Below the pieces are notes generated by a model, which ran no database searches, was not told the origin of the DNA, and saw only the letters and a list, made by a program, of their open reading frames with translations. A stretch of 64,000 bases of DNA. Source: Monodelphis domestica. Taxonomy: Eukaryota > Chordata > Mammalia > Didelphimorphia > Didelphidae. Positions 1 to 11,577 of this stretch are shown here, piece by piece. Each line of letters opens with the position of its first letter. Position 1 is the stretch's first letter. The DNA is taken from positions 85,024,102 through 85,088,101 of the forward strand of contig NC_077227.1 of assembly GCF_027887165.1 (NCBI RefSeq), read 5' to 3'. The position numbers and the translations under genes were made by a program.

Positions 1-479
1 AGCTCAAACCCAATGCCTCGTTCAATTGCCTGGACATGAAAGAAAAAAAATATAACAGGAACATACTTAATACCCCTGTTCTACTGTGGAGATGTTTACT
101 TTTCATTTAGTATATAATTTCAAGTCATATTTTATACAATAAAAGGAGGGTAAATATATGCTAAGGAATTTAGTGGGTTCCCTCAGAATAAGAGATAGTA
201 TGTTTGGCAGATAGTTGGTGAATGAATGAACTAAGGGGTCAGCTACCTGGTATGATTCAAATAGCTCCTCTTTCCTTCTCAAGTTGATGATGTTGATGAA
301 TTCACACTTATACAAGGCTTTAAGAATTATAGAATGTTTTATTAACTCAGACAGATGTTGAAAAGTACTCCATTTTACAGATGAGAAAACCAAGAATCAG
401 AAAGATGATAGGACAACCATTGCCACATTTAGTATCATGACCATGATTCAAACTCAACCTTTCCAATTCAAACCAATAC

Positions 480-1770
480 TTTTTCAAAATGTGAGGGTTG
501 GAAGGGGCATGAGTGGTCATCTAGTCTAAAACATAACCAAAGGGAATCCGTTACCCTAGCCTACTTGACAAGTGGTCATGAAACATCTGCTTGAAGGTCT
601 CTAAAGAGCAGGAGCCTGCTCTTTATCTCTAGAGATAGTCCATTCCACTTTTGGAGAGTTCTCCTTGTTAAGACATTTTTCTTGGTATCAACCCTGAATT
701 TTTAACTTCACACCTTCTATGTAATGCTCCTTGATTTACCCTAGAGAGCTAGACTGGATGTCACAGTGGTTCAGGTTTTTGAGTACAGCTGTCAGCACAT
801 TTTCCTCCAGGATAAACACTGCCAGGCCCGTCAGGTGATCCTCATTTAACAAGAACTCAAGGTTCATCATCCTGGCTGCCTTTTCTGTGTGTTCCCTGCT
901 TCCTTATGTCCTTGTTTTCTCTATGGTTGTCAGAACTGGAAATAAGGTTCCAATGGAGTCTGACTAGAGCTAAGAATGAAGACGATTTATCACTTCCTTA
1001 CTCTTAGGAGTTAATCTATACTTCCTTAAATAAAGCCTAGGATCACATTAGCTTTTCTGAATACCACAACACATTGCTGATTTATTTTGAGTCCCTCTAG
1101 ATTCCTTAGATCTTTTTCAGGATCATGCTCTAACTATGCCTTGCCCCATTTTGTACTTCTGAGTTTCTCTATTTTTTTAACCCAAGTATAAGCCATTGCA
1201 TTTATCCCTATTGAATGTCACTTAACTACATTTAGCCCAGTGCTTTTAGCATTTGTCAACATCTTTCTAGATTTTGACTCCAGGCCAGTATGTTATCTAT
1301 TTCTCCTAACTCCTTCTCACCTGAAAACTTAATGAGTCTTTATCCAAATCTCTGATAAAAATGTTAAATCACAGGGGCTGGGTATAGATTTTTGGGGAAA
1401 TGCTGCCATGAAGACACTAAGTCATTTGGAATTATCTGCAAATATTCTCAATCCAGTTCTAAATCTAGTCTAATTATGTTGCCAATTAATCCACATCTGC
1501 CAATTTGCTCCACAAGGTCAGTATGAGATACTTTTCCAAGGGCTTTGCTAAACTCTAGTTATATCCTACAGAATTTACTTCAACTACGAGTTTAATAACC
1601 CTGACAAAAAAAAAAAGTCAGTATGGCATGACCTATTCTTACCACAGAGTGGCGCTGACTCTGCAATCACCACTTTCCACATGGTTTCTCTCTCTCCAAA
1701 GATGTTTTCTAGAATGTGCCAAGGAATCACGTCAAGCTCACTGCTCTCTAGTTTAAAGATTCTGATCTTT
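480..1770 (-). mobile_element. L3/CR1-type LINE fragment, antisense
   Basis: The plus strand reads like the reverse complement of the CR1/L3 family. Landmarks in the usual order are a GGAAGGGGC...CATCTAGTC block, a TTTCTTGGTATCAACC block, a CCTAGGATCACATTAGCTTT block, a TAGATCTTTTTCAGGATC block, and ATAAAAATGTTAAATCACAG near 1350. It is heavily diverged and ancient, and lies in RPP30 intron 6. Confidence 0.7.
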
Positions 1771-1849
1771 TCCTTGTTTTGAAATCAGGAAGTGAAATGT
1801 AGGGATTTGTTTTGTATGACTTAGTATGTTTATTATGAGGGTTTTCTTT

Positions 1850-2370
1850 TTTATGGTGTCCCTTGATTGGGGAATGGCTGAACAAATTGTGGTATATGAT
1901 GTTGATGGAAACTATTGTACTATAAGGAATGATGAACTGTTTGATTTCTATGTGAACTAGAAAGATCCCCATGAACTGATGTGGAGTGAAATGAGCAGAA
2001 CCAAGAAAACATTGTATATAGAAAGTGAAACATTCTGGAATGATCAAAAGTATTTGACTTTGCTACTAGGAGCAATGCAATGGTCCAGGACAATCCTGAG
2101 GGACTTAGGAAAAACAATGCTATCACATCAAGAGAAAGATCTGTGGGAGTAGAAATGCAGAAGGAAAATATATGATTTATTACTTGTTTATATGGGTACA
2201 TGATTTGAGGCTTTGGTTTTAAGTTTACTCTATTACAAAAATGAATAACATGGAAATAGGTATCAAGTGATAACACAGTGTTATTGCTTGTCAACTCTGG
2301 GAGGGGAGAGGGGAGAGAAAATGAATCAGGTAAACATGGAAAAATATTTAAAAATAAAATAAAAAGACAG
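1850..2370 (+). mobile_element. L1 LINE 3' end fragment
   Basis: Starts in the ORF2 C-terminal region (GATTGGGGAATGGCTGAACAA) and continues through the typical marsupial L1 3' UTR to an A-rich tail (AAATAAAATAAAAAG near 2350). The same block is seen in the large L1 at 60880-61300. The coding part is broken. Confidence 0.8.
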
Positions 2371-2379
2371 TTATGCTAG

Positions 2380-2640
2380 TTAAGGGCCTAAAATGTCCTT
2401 ACCTTTTGACTCAGAGCTCCAACAGGTAAACAACCCAAGGTCAAACATAGTAAAGTCCCATTCATAACAAAATATGCAGAACAGCATTTTTTTTTTTGGT
2501 AATAGCAAAAAGCAGGGAAAAAACCCAAATACCTATGGATATGATTAAATAAATTATGGTAGACAGATGTGACATAAGAAATGATAAATATAAATATAGG
2601 AAAATATAAGAAAGCATATCAGGAAAATGAATAATCCAAA
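2380..2640 (+). mobile_element. L1 LINE ORF2 C-terminal fragment
   Basis: Reads as a diverged copy of the ORF2 end: CCTTTTGACTCAGAGCTCC, then GCAGAACAGCATT, GGTAATAGCAAAAAG and ATACCTATGGATATG. The same order is found in the L1 near 60750-60900. It is a separate insertion from the L1 tail just upstream. Confidence 0.6.
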
Positions 2641-4465
2641 TCCCCCTTTTAAATCAAATTTCAATTTTCCCCCATAAAACCTTTAAACACAGTTCCTAAT
2701 AACAAACAGCTAAAATGCCATATTAGTGATCTGTTTACTCATCCTTCTTGAAGAATCACTTTTATTAGCTATGAAACTGAGAACCAGACAAGAGGGAAAA
2801 AGAAGATTTAAAGACTGGATAAGATTCCTCAAGAATTCGAATTGGTCTTATCCAATTTAACAATAATTGTTATCCTACTAGGTGTCAGATACAGACAGCA
2901 AAAGGCAAAACAAAAACAAAAAACCATTTCTGTCTTCACTGACCTTACATTCTTATGTTTATTTAAGTTGTCACAAAAAAGAGAATATGATTTCCTAGAA
3001 AGCTAATATATAGGATCCATATTTTTGAAGGAAGAAAGCAAATAACCAGGATTTATGTTCTGGAAACCAACTCATTCTGCTTACTTTTAAACTCTCAAGA
3101 AAACTCTGGGATGAAGAAAATAAAAGTATTAATGAATAGTGTTGATTTTTCTCAAATAAACTTACTTTGTTAAATTGAGTTAAACTATAAACCCACTAAC
3201 AACCTAGACTTCTAAGAATTTTTTTATGCCAACTGCTTTTATGCTCATCAAATATTCATTCAGAATGGTTTTCTCCATGAACAGGGGTAATGTCTGCATG
3301 ATTTGCCTTTGTTAGTCCTATTGACCAAATATTCTGGCACTGAGAATGCATATTTTTTCCTAATGAGTAGTAAGAATTAAGAAGGTATTATAAACTCATA
3401 ATAAGTGTACCATACTTCGAATCAGGGAACATTGGTAATAAAATTCTCAGAAGTAATAAGCAAAGCTTCAGAGAAAAATGAGATTAAGAAAATGGGCACT
3501 TGATTACTTATTTCACAATAATTCCAACAGAAATTAGTTGTTTGTTACATAAAAAAGAATAATTTCTTTTGACAAATTACTTTGAAATCTTTAATTCTCG
3601 TTGGTTGGCTCTAGAGAAAGTTAACAGTCATGAATCAATCTAATAACACATTTTAGCCCTAAGTGCCTGATATACTACAGGTGATTTAATAAATGCTTCT
3701 TGACTTGAAATGAAAGATTATATGTAACTAAAAATGAAGTTCATACTGACCCCTTCAGCATTCAGGAAGGCAATATATTTCCCCTTTTAATTTAAACTTC
3801 TGTTCCCTCAATAGCATTGGGCATTTCCAAATGAATTAACCAAGTAACATAAAGGCATCCTAGCTGATAATAAGAGGGCATTAACTAGAGGAGGAAAGGA
3901 ACACAATCATTGAAAATGTCCAACCAACTTAAAGCCATCTTTAGGTGTAAATAAAACTGAACTAAAAGCAAATTACACAAAGGAGTCGAGATGCCACCTG
4001 GTCCAAAGGATCCCTGAAGTATCCTTTCTACTAATATCTGCCAACCATCCAGACTTTGAATATAGACCTAAAGGTAGGGGAAACCTATTCTCTCCAGAAA
4101 AAGCCCACTCAAAGCTTTTATTATTTGAGGGTTTTCTTTATGTCAAATCCAAATTGGCCTCTTTGGAACTTCTACTCTTTGCTCCTAGTTTTGCCCTATA
4201 GAACCAAAACCAGTAGAATTCTTCTTCCATGTGACCATCTTTGCTAGAACTCAATGACTCTTTGCCAGTCCAACTGTTCCCCACTGGACAGGTTATTAAT
4301 GTCCTTACTAAAATGTGGTAGCCTATTGACTATTGCCACCTTTCTAGTCCTGGACACTGTGCCTTTCAACATAGCCTAGCCCCATGAGACTGGAGGTAAT
4401 TCATGCTAAGCCTGCAGTTTTCCTAAACATGTAGATCTTTTCTAGATAACCCTTGGACTTACGAA
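2640..4465. other. RPP30 intron 6, no assignable feature
   Basis: AT-rich intronic sequence. A short MIR/L2-type tail is visible near 3640-3720 (CAGGTGATTTAATAAATGCTT) and a MIR-like piece near 2860-2960. Nothing else is recognised, and RPP30 exon 7 was looked for and not found. Confidence 0.5.
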
Positions 4466-5565
4466 GCTGATTTTTCTTTCTTTTTTAAAATTTATTTAGA
4501 ATATTTTCCATGGTCCCATGATTCATGATTTTTCTCTCCACTCTTCCCTTACCACTCCTGGAGTTGACAAGCAATTCTACTGGATTATACACATATCATT
4601 GTTCAAAACCTATTTCCATGTTATTCATATTTGCAGTAGAGTGTCCTTTTAACATCAAAATCCCAATCATATACCCATCGAACTATGTGATCAATCATAA
4701 GTTTTTCTTCTGCATTTCTGCTCCCACAGTTCTTTCTCTGGATGTGGATAGCGTTCTTTCTCATATATCCCTCTGGATTGTCTTGGATCATTGTATTACT
4801 GATAGTAGAAAAGTTGGTTAATTTGATTTTGCCACAATATATCTGTCTCTGTGTACAATGTTCTCCTGGTTCTGCTCCTTTTGCTCTGCATCAATTCCTG
4901 GAGGTCTTTCCAGTTCACATGGAATTCCTCCAGTTCATTATCCCTCTTAGCATAATAATATTCCATCACCAACAGATACCACAATTTGTTCGGCCATTCC
5001 CCAATCCAAGGACACCTCCCCATTTTCCAATTTTTTGCCACCAGAAAGAGCATGACTATAAATATTTTTGTATCTTTTTCCTTATTCTCTCTTTGGGGTA
5101 CAAACCCAGCAGTGGTATGGCTGGATCAAAGGGCAAATAGTCTTTTAAAGCCCTTTGGTCATAATTCCAAATTGCCCTCCAGAATGGTTGGATCAATTTA
5201 CAACTCTACCAGCAGTGTATGTGTCCCAATTTTGCCACATCCCCTCCAACATTTCTCACTTTCCTTTGTTGCCATATTGGCCAGGCTGATAGGTATAAGG
5301 TGGTAACTCAGTTGTTTTTATTTGCATTTGTCTAATCAGGAGGGATTTAGAACACTTTTTCATGTGCTTATTGATAGTTTTGATTTCACCATGTGAAAAC
5401 TGTCTATTCATTTTCCTTGACCATTTGTCGATTGACCAGTTGTCGATTGGGAAACGGCTTGATTTTTTTTATAAATTTAACTTAGTTCCTTATATATTTG
5501 GGAAATTAAACCTTTGTGAGAAAGTTTTGTTTATAAAAATACTTTCCTAGTTTGTTGCAAAAAGA
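4466..5565 (-). mobile_element. L1 LINE 3' part, antisense, 5'-truncated
   Basis: The plus strand shows the T-rich 3' end first (TTTTAAAATTTATTTAGAAT), then the 3' UTR, then reverse-complement ORF2 C-terminus (GGTACAAACCCAGCAGTGG, CCATTCCCCAATCC, ACAACTCTACCAGCAGTG). About 1.1 kb is present. Several open stretches between 4525 and 5550 are by-products of this element and not genes. Confidence 0.85.
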
Positions 5566-5828
5566 GGCAAAAATACAGTCCCTGACCTAAAGAAGCTTAT
5601 AATTTAATGGGTGAGACAACATGCAAACAAATATATACAAAGCTCTTACTTTACTCTCAAAGAACAAGGATCATATGTAGTATGTGAGCAATTTATTAGA
5701 GGGCAAAAGAGAACTCTCCCTTCACCTTTTATTTCAACCGTGACTTATATTTTCATAAAATTTGCTGGGAAGACAGGAGTTATAAAAAAATTAAAAATTC
5801 TTGTTTCATTCATTTTCCATTTGAATCA

Positions 5829-6022
5829 GAGGTTCTGAATCTTTTTTGATAAAGGATACCCATGGCAGTCTAAGGAAGCCAATGAATCCCTTCTGAGAGC
5901 AATGGTTTTACATGCAAAAAACAAAAAACCCCACAAATTTACATAACCTGAACCAATCATAATGAAATACAATTATCAAGATTTTTTATTTAAAGTTCAC
6001 AAACTCCTGGATAGGGACCCTT
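5829..6022 (+). mobile_element. hAT-like nonautonomous DNA transposon fossil
   Basis: About 190 bp framed by AGGTTCTGAATCTTTTTTG and GGGACCCTTAGTTT. It contains the ACCCATGGCAGTCTAAGGAAG and GAAATACAATTATCAAGAT blocks of a mammalian GTTCTTAACCT-ended hAT miniature element. A related copy in opposite orientation lies at 37976-38172. Confidence 0.55.
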
Positions 6023-6244
6023 AGTTTAGATGTTATTCTAAACTTAAGAAATTAATGAATTAAATGAAAATCCTCCATCCAGAATAGCAACCTTAGAGAA
6101 CAGGAGAGCCTACTGACACTTTTGTTAATTTGTTCTTATTACTACCTCCTCACCATAACACCTGGATTCATCGACTGTAGGGGCTCTAACTATTTTTTGT
6201 TTGTATTTCAGTGATTTCATTGGCATAGGGAATTCCTAAATGAA

Positions 6245-6365
6245 GTAGTAAGATGAAACCTATGGACCCTTTCAGAATACTGTTTACATAGGATTGTGAG
6301 AAAAATCACTTATACTGAAATACAGATATCAAAATGTAAATTAAAAAAAAAAGTCCATAGATTCT
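6245..6365 (+). mobile_element. hAT-like element, partial copy
   Basis: Shares AACCTATGGACCCTTTCAGAA, a TTTACATAGGATTGTGAG block and GAAATACAGATATCAAAAT with the element at 5829. It lacks clear ends. Confidence 0.45.
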
Positions 6366-6385
6366 AGGTTACATCTAGCTGCTTA

Positions 6386-6577
6386 GGGCAGCCAGATGGT
6401 TCAATGAATAGAGAGCCAGATGGAAGTTCCTGGGTTCAAATCAGCCCTCATATACTTCCTACCTTTGTGACCCTATCAAGTCACTTAACCTCAGTTGCCT
6501 AGACCTTACTATTCTTCTGCCTTGGAACTGATACTTTGTGTCAATTGTAAGAAGGTTAAGAGCTAAAAAACAAAAAC
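6386..6577 (+). mobile_element. tRNA-type marsupial SINE1-like copy
   Basis: Begins GGGCAGCCAGATGGTTCAATG and runs through CCTGGGTTCAAATC (B-box-like), GTGACC and CAAGTCACTTAACC to CTATTCTTCTGCCTTGGAAC, ending in an A-rich tail. It is an old, diverged copy in RPP30 intron 6. Confidence 0.8.
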
Positions 6578-6584
6578 CCTTGTT

Positions 6585-7196
6585 ATATCTTTGTTGTTCA
6601 ATTCTATCTGACTCTTTTGTGACCCCATTTAGAATTTTCTTGGCAAAGATAGTGGAGTAGTCTGCCATTTCTTTCTCCAGCTCATTTTACAGATGAATAA
6701 ACGGAGGCAAAAAGAATGAATTGACTTGCCCAGGTCACACAGCTAGTAAATCTAAGGCCAGATTAGAGTTTAGGAAGATGAGTTTTCCTGACTTTAGGCC
6801 TAGCACTCTATCCAATGAGTGTAAAAAATAGACTCGAATACAGGACTACAATCCCCATGAGCCTTTGCTCCACTTCCCCAGAATGCCTTGTAATCTCACC
6901 TGGGCCAAGATCGAGAAGGTATTTAAGCTGATTCAAAGGCTTTTGAGAGGCTCTCTCTTGGTTCTTTTTGGACTTCCGTTTTGGAGCAGGCGCGTCTCTT
7001 GCGTGATGTGAGGTTATTTTGTCTAGGCCTCTGGCCTAGGCACATGTTTCTTACTTGTATATTCTTTAATATTTAACCTTTAATAAACCTCTAAAAAATA
7101 TAATACTTCTTGCAGAGAGAAACTAATTTCTACCTGCCTCACCTGTCTCAGTCTCCCCAGTCTCCCCTAAATTTTAATCTTTACATGAGCCACCTT
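6585..7196 (-). mobile_element. MAR/CORE-type SINE, antisense, split by a solo LTR
   Basis: The plus strand shows the reverse complement of a marsupial SINE: TTTTCTTGGCAAAGATAGTG, CAGCTCATTTTACAGATGA, CTTGCCCAGGTCACACAGC and CTAGCACTCTATCC. It breaks at 6819 and resumes at 7186 with TGAGCCACC, the expected end. The intervening 366 bp is an LTR. Confidence 0.8.
6820..7185 (+). mobile_element. Solo LTR fossil (ERV1-like, 366 bp)
   Basis: Ends TGTAAA...TTTACA form a perfect 6-bp inverted repeat. It is flanked by a 4-bp direct repeat TGAG (6816-6819 and 7186-7189) taken from the SINE it entered, which fits ERV1-type integration. TATTTAA lies at 6920-6926 and AATAAA at 7082-7087, in the order expected for U3-R-U5. 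No internal retroviral sequence remains. It is younger than the surrounding SINE. Confidence 0.85.
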
Positions 7197-7326
7197 TAAA
7201 ACTCTGGCAGCTAGCTGCTAAGAAGTAGCAGTAATTAACCAGGTTCACCAAATGTGATTTGATGGGATAACTCAAGTTAAGTCATAATATTTGGTATAAA
7301 TGTGACCCTGGGGTAAGAGGATAAAA

Positions 7327-7548
7327 CAGGACAAAACAGAAGACAATCCAGGAAATCAGGAGAAACACATCAAGGGAAAGGGTCAAAAGCTCCTTGAGTC
7401 TACAGTCATCCACTCATGAGATGACATTATTAGTTCTCAGGACAAAACAGAAGACAATCCAGGAAATCAGGAGAAACAGATCAAGGGAAAGGGTCAAAAG
7501 CTCCTTGAGTCTACAGTCATCCACTCATGAGATGACATTATTAGTTCT
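7327..7548. repeat. 111-bp tandem duplication, two copies
   Basis: Copy 1 at 7327-7437 and copy 2 at 7438-7548 are identical except one base (CACATC against CAGATC). Both start CAGGACAAAACAG and end TTAGTTCT. The near identity shows a recent local duplication in RPP30 intron 6. It creates a spurious open frame on the plus strand. Confidence 0.95.
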
Positions 7549-7674
7549 CAGCCCTTCCATGAGCTGCCTTTGCCAGAGAAAACTTTCTTCTATAAAGTCA
7601 TTTCTATATGATAAAGTGGAAAACACACTGGATTTGGATTCAAAGGATTGTTGATTTATATTTGAAAGGGCAAT

Positions 7675-7900
7675 GAGTCCAACAACTCACTCGATAAATA
7701 AAGATGCTGAGGCCCAGAGAGGTGTCCAGTGCTACACAGTTGGAGAATCAGGTGCAGGACCTGGCTCTACTGCTTATCACATGGATGACTGTCCCCTTTC
7801 TCTGGGCTTCAGCTTCCTCATCTATGAGACAAAGGGGTCAAACCACCTGACCTATTAGCCTTCTTCCAGCTCAGATTTTCTGATTCTAAAATCCTCTTAT
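7675..7900 (+). mobile_element. MIR-like SINE fossil
   Basis: Recognisable MIR blocks: TGACTGTCCCCTTTCTCTGGG, CTTCAGCTTCCTCATCTATG, CCTTCTTCCAGCTCAGATTT. Heavily diverged, ancient mammal-wide family. Confidence 0.6.
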
Positions 7901-8227
7901 CTAGTTCCCTTAGGGCTTCCCTTACTGGTCCACACTGCCTGGGCTGATGGAAAGCTCTCAGGCTGTTTGGAGATAGTTTAAACTTCATTTCTTTCTCTTT
8001 GATTACTTTCTTCTAAGGTCCCTATTGCACATATTGATAAGTATCCCATTCTTTCTGAAAAAATGTATCTCTTAAGAAGCTTTATTAGCTACCTTATTCA
8101 AGCTCAGCCAAGTTTATAATTTAAAAGGCTGAAACTTCACCCCCTTCAGCCACAAAAAGTAATCTGTTCTAAAAGTAATTTTCTGTTCTAATTATCTTCT
8201 GCTCACTCCCACCTTTTACTTTAATAA

Positions 8228-8254
8228 AAACAACAACAACAACAACAACAACAA
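8228..8254. repeat. (CAA)n microsatellite
   Basis: Eight to nine CAA units in RPP30 intron 6, about 30 bp from the exon 6 donor. Read on the minus strand it gives a polyvaline run, which is not coding. Confidence 0.9.
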
Positions 8255-8285
8255 TACAGATCTGATCAAAGTTTGCCATACTTAC

Positions 8286-8375
8286 CACATTAATAGGAGG
8301 TCTTCTAAAGTAAAAAGGCAACTTCTCTGTTACTGTTATGCATACTAAATCCACATCCAAACTAGTGCAAGCAAC
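8286..8375 (-). CDS. RPP30: RPP30 coding exon 6 (residues 115-144)
   Basis: The minus strand reads an acceptor ending TATAG, then 30 codons in phase 0, then a GTAAGT donor. The peptide begins VACTSLDVDLVCITVTEK and ends FYFRRPPINV. It matches the human p30 segment from memory, with conservative changes (V for I, S for H, R for K). RPP30 is a protein subunit of the nuclear ribonucleases P and MRP, which process pre-tRNA 5' ends and pre-rRNA; p30 has a TIM-barrel-like (PHP/Rpp30 superfamily) fold, and this exon supplies a central part of it. Intron 5 upstream is 4.8 kb. Exon 7 (human AIDRG...) was not found between 1 and 8285, so the gene should continue beyond the left edge of the window. Confidence 0.95.
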
Positions 8376-8975
8376 CTATATAAGTGAAACAAAAGCTTTA
8401 AAAAAATATTTTTAATGCCAAAGGACAAATAAATAGCCCAATTCAAACTGAGAAGCTGGGAGAGATACTACACTGTCATTTCACAGGCATTAGGGAACTC
8501 CTGGATAAGGCAGGTAGGCCCCTTTTTTGCACTTTAGTCTTAGAGAATAGCCTGGAGCTGGAGGATGGGGGCCACTGAACCATGCTCAAGGACACTTGTA
8601 GGCCCTACTTGACTTCGAAAACTACAATGTGGTATTATATTTTTATTTCTTTTTTTAACTGTTTCCCAATTACTTTGATTCCAGCTGCACTGGCTAGAAG
8701 TTTGATAGCCCTGCACTATATCTATTGTGTCTACATGTATACTGTCATGTCACATAAGGGTTGGTAATTTTTTATCCAAGTAACTTGGTTGCAATAAAAA
8801 TCCAATTTGCTAGTTTATTAACTCAATCTAAAAATGAAATTCAACTGAAATCACATGAGGTATCCTGATATCACTATAGGCTTCAATTATAAAAACATAA
8901 AAGAAAACTTAAGAGAAGAAACTTGTTCCAACACCAGCAGTTTTAGAAAAAGGTTTAGTTTTAGCAAGAAGTATG

Positions 8976-9105
8976 GGCATGGTCCCTTCTGCCTGTAATC
9001 CCTGATGGGAGGAACTGAGGCTCTGGACCTCCAGCTCAAGGTGTCCTGAGCTACAGAGGCATAAGCAGGCCTCTAATTCTCTACTAGTATGGACAATTAA
9101 ATGTT
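8976..9105 (+). mobile_element. 7SL RNA-derived sequence (Alu-domain type)
   Basis: The order TGCCTGTAATCCC, GGGAGG, CTGAGGCT, CCAGCTCAAGG, CCTGAGCTACAG, CTCTAATTC, CTAGTATGG follows the 5' domain of 7SL RNA (human TGCCTGTAGTCCC...GGGAGGCTGAGGCT...CAATATGG, from memory). It is diverged, has small gaps and no clear A tail. It is either a 7SL pseudogene or a 7SL-derived SINE. It lies in RPP30 intron 5, antisense to the gene. Confidence 0.65.
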
Positions 9106-10750
9106 AACAATAGTTGTAACATTTAGAAAAAGGTCTTCAATACTGACATGTAAACAAAATATATCTATTCTTGTCCAACAATGCAAGCTGAGGCATTAGA
9201 TTTTTGTTCTGCCTTACTCCAAAGATCTTGATTATCTCATAGAGTAGACTAAAACCTTTTATTAAAAATATATTTTATACGAGGTACCAGAAATGTGATG
9301 GGAATAACTGTGTTTTACCTGAGACTTTATCTCATGGAGTAGTCATTAAAAATTTCCATGTCATACTCTGGGGTAAACAAGATCACTACTGCTCTCCACT
9401 AGTAAGGAAAATTAAGTGAATAGTGGTTGCAGAATTGAATATTTAGCACCCCATCTACTCCTTGTCAATAGCTCCATCAATTACATAAAAAAGGGAATTA
9501 ACTAAAAAGCTCAGATGCTGCTTAGAAAAAAACATGCTAGTCTATTTTCTTTCCTAAAATGATCCAGTGTCCCATGGTAGAATAGAAGATCTCCCCCCAT
9601 GTTTAGAATGAAGAAAACAGCTGGGGAGAATTATGATCACTTTCATGTAAAGGAGGGATTAGACGTTCTCATTGAAGAGAATATGAGTTCCAAGGGAGCA
9701 GAGGATTGTTTCTGTCTTTCATCACATTGCTAGTGCTTAGTGAGTAGAAGGCAAGTGCTTACTTGAGGTCTTATGGACTTTGGCTCCAGAGGACAGAACA
9801 GGAATGACTCACAGAGACTGTAAAGAAGGTAATTTAAGCTTGATACCAGGCAAAATTGCTAAAAGTTAATGTACTGCCCCTAGAGGTTGAGGATTCCTCC
9901 TCCTTGGAGATCTTCTGGTAGAAGTAAGATGACTGCTTGACAGGGATGTTAAATTGGGAATTGTTGTTGAGTAAAGGTTGACTGGATGTTTGTGGAAGTC
10001 CTTCCAAATTCCAAAGCCTGTAATTCTGTTTAACACTGAAGGCAGAATGTCATATATGTCGTCACCCAGACATTATAACAAATGTGGTTGTTTTTGCTAA
10101 AGGTATCTTAGCATATATTGAAATGAATGCCATGTGAAAACAAAAGGTACAGAATGTCAAATACAATAAATACTCATAAATGAGCAAAAGGAAGTTCTGA
10201 AGGGGATTGTCCTGGTCATGGTTTGTCTGATACAACTCTCAAAGTCTAAGGGTTTAAATAATTAATTCCTTTAATAAAAACATATTCAAATATCCCAAGT
10301 AAAAACAATCTCCAAGGTGGAGATTAAAAACAATGAATGATTAAGGAAGTTCTCTGGGGTGTAGAGAGATCACTGCTAACAGTCTTAGAACTGATTATAA
10401 TCTTGTTCAAAGTACCAACAAATAGGTCCTAGACAAAGGGCTAACAAATAGGACCACCATCTGGGGGATTTTAACTTAAGACTATTCTATATCTATTCCC
10501 TAAGTTCTTTGCTCACAACAGTCTTGGATGGTGGTGTGGTAGACTGAGGAATTAACTGAAGTCTTGCCAATGTCACCAGTTTCTTGGCCTCCAACAGGGA
10601 GAAAGATAGAGGAGTTACTACATTAAATTTAATATACATATATGTATTTTCAAAAGCAAGTCCAGTTTTATACAGAATTCTTTTCCTGTCTTGTATACTG
10701 AAATGGTCATGTTTGTTAAGTTCAAAAGAAAAAATATTTTAACAAACAAA
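9106..10750. other. RPP30 intron 5, no assignable feature
   Basis: Ordinary AT-rich intronic DNA; neither an ORF nor a recognisable repeat end was seen. Confidence 0.4.
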
Positions 10751-10870
10751 AACAATGTGGGTTCCTGCTAACTGGGGGATCAGCTAAACAAACTGTAGCA
10801 TATGAATGTAACATAAAGTTATTGTGCCATATGAAACAATGACTATAAAGTAAAAAAAAAAGCTGGGAAG
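10750..10870 (+). mobile_element. Short L1 ORF2/3' fragment
   Basis: The piece GGGGGATCAGCTAAACAAAC followed by GTAGCATATGAATGTAACAT matches the ORF2 end block found in the other L1 copies here. It ends in an A run at about 10852. Confidence 0.55.
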
Positions 10871-10887
10871 ACTCATGTAAAATTTAA

Positions 10888-11082
10888 GGGGGCAGCTGGG
10901 TAGCTCAGTGGATTGAGAGCCAGGCCTAGAGATGGGAGGTCCTAGGTTCAAATCTGGCCTCAGACACTTCCCAGCTGTGTGACCCTGGGCAAGTCACTTG
11001 ACCCCCATTGCCTAACCCTTACCACTCTTCTGCCTTGGGGCCAATGCACAGTATTGACTCCAAGACGGAAGGTAAGGGTTTA
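10888..11082 (+). mobile_element. Marsupial SINE1 copy, full length
   Basis: Runs from GGGGGCAGCTGGGTAGCTC to CAAGACGGAAGGTAAGGG followed by an A/T-rich tail. It has a tRNA-like B box (GGTTCAAATC) near 10950. It is one of the least diverged SINEs in the window and lies in RPP30 intron 5, antisense to the gene. Confidence 0.9.
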
Positions 11083-11577
11083 AAAAAATTTTTTTTAAAT
11101 TAATATGCAATAACTCCAAGTATTATATTTTATAAAGTTTATTAATAATCACTTGAAGTAGAAGAAATAAAAGAACAAAATTAGAAAGCCTAAATAAAAA
11201 ATACATGGGTAAAATTCTCCTGCCTGACTCTCACCCAACCTCCACAACTACCTTCCTGGGAAAAGAGAGTGAGGGAGGAGCTACACAAAACTTCTAACTT
11301 CCCTACAATAGTTAGTAGCATGAATATGCAAATGGGATGCTGGGAAAGAGTCCTAGAGAGCAAATTCTAATTATACACTCATAAGAACTAAAGAAAAGCA
11401 AAATGAACCAAGATAAAAAACCTACACAGTGACCACATGATTAAAAGGAAAATAATAACACTTAACAACATGAGAATTCAGTTAAATGCAATGACCAGTC
11501 TTGAGTATGGAGAACAGATGATGAGACTTATCTATCCTCCAATTGGTAGAGAGGGATGTGCTACAAGTACTGGATGA

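Noticed and set aside
1642-1656. CTCF-like CCACAGAGTGGCGCT
   Set aside because: Twelve of fifteen positions match but the central bases fail, and it falls in an L3 fossil.
4525-5306. Overlapping plus-strand ORFs
   Set aside because: They are antisense readings of an inserted L1 3' end.
1-8285. RPP30 exon 7 (expected peptide starting AIDRG)
   Set aside because: I scanned the minus strand for the expected peptide and for acceptor/donor pairs and saw no match, so the exon probably lies left of the window.
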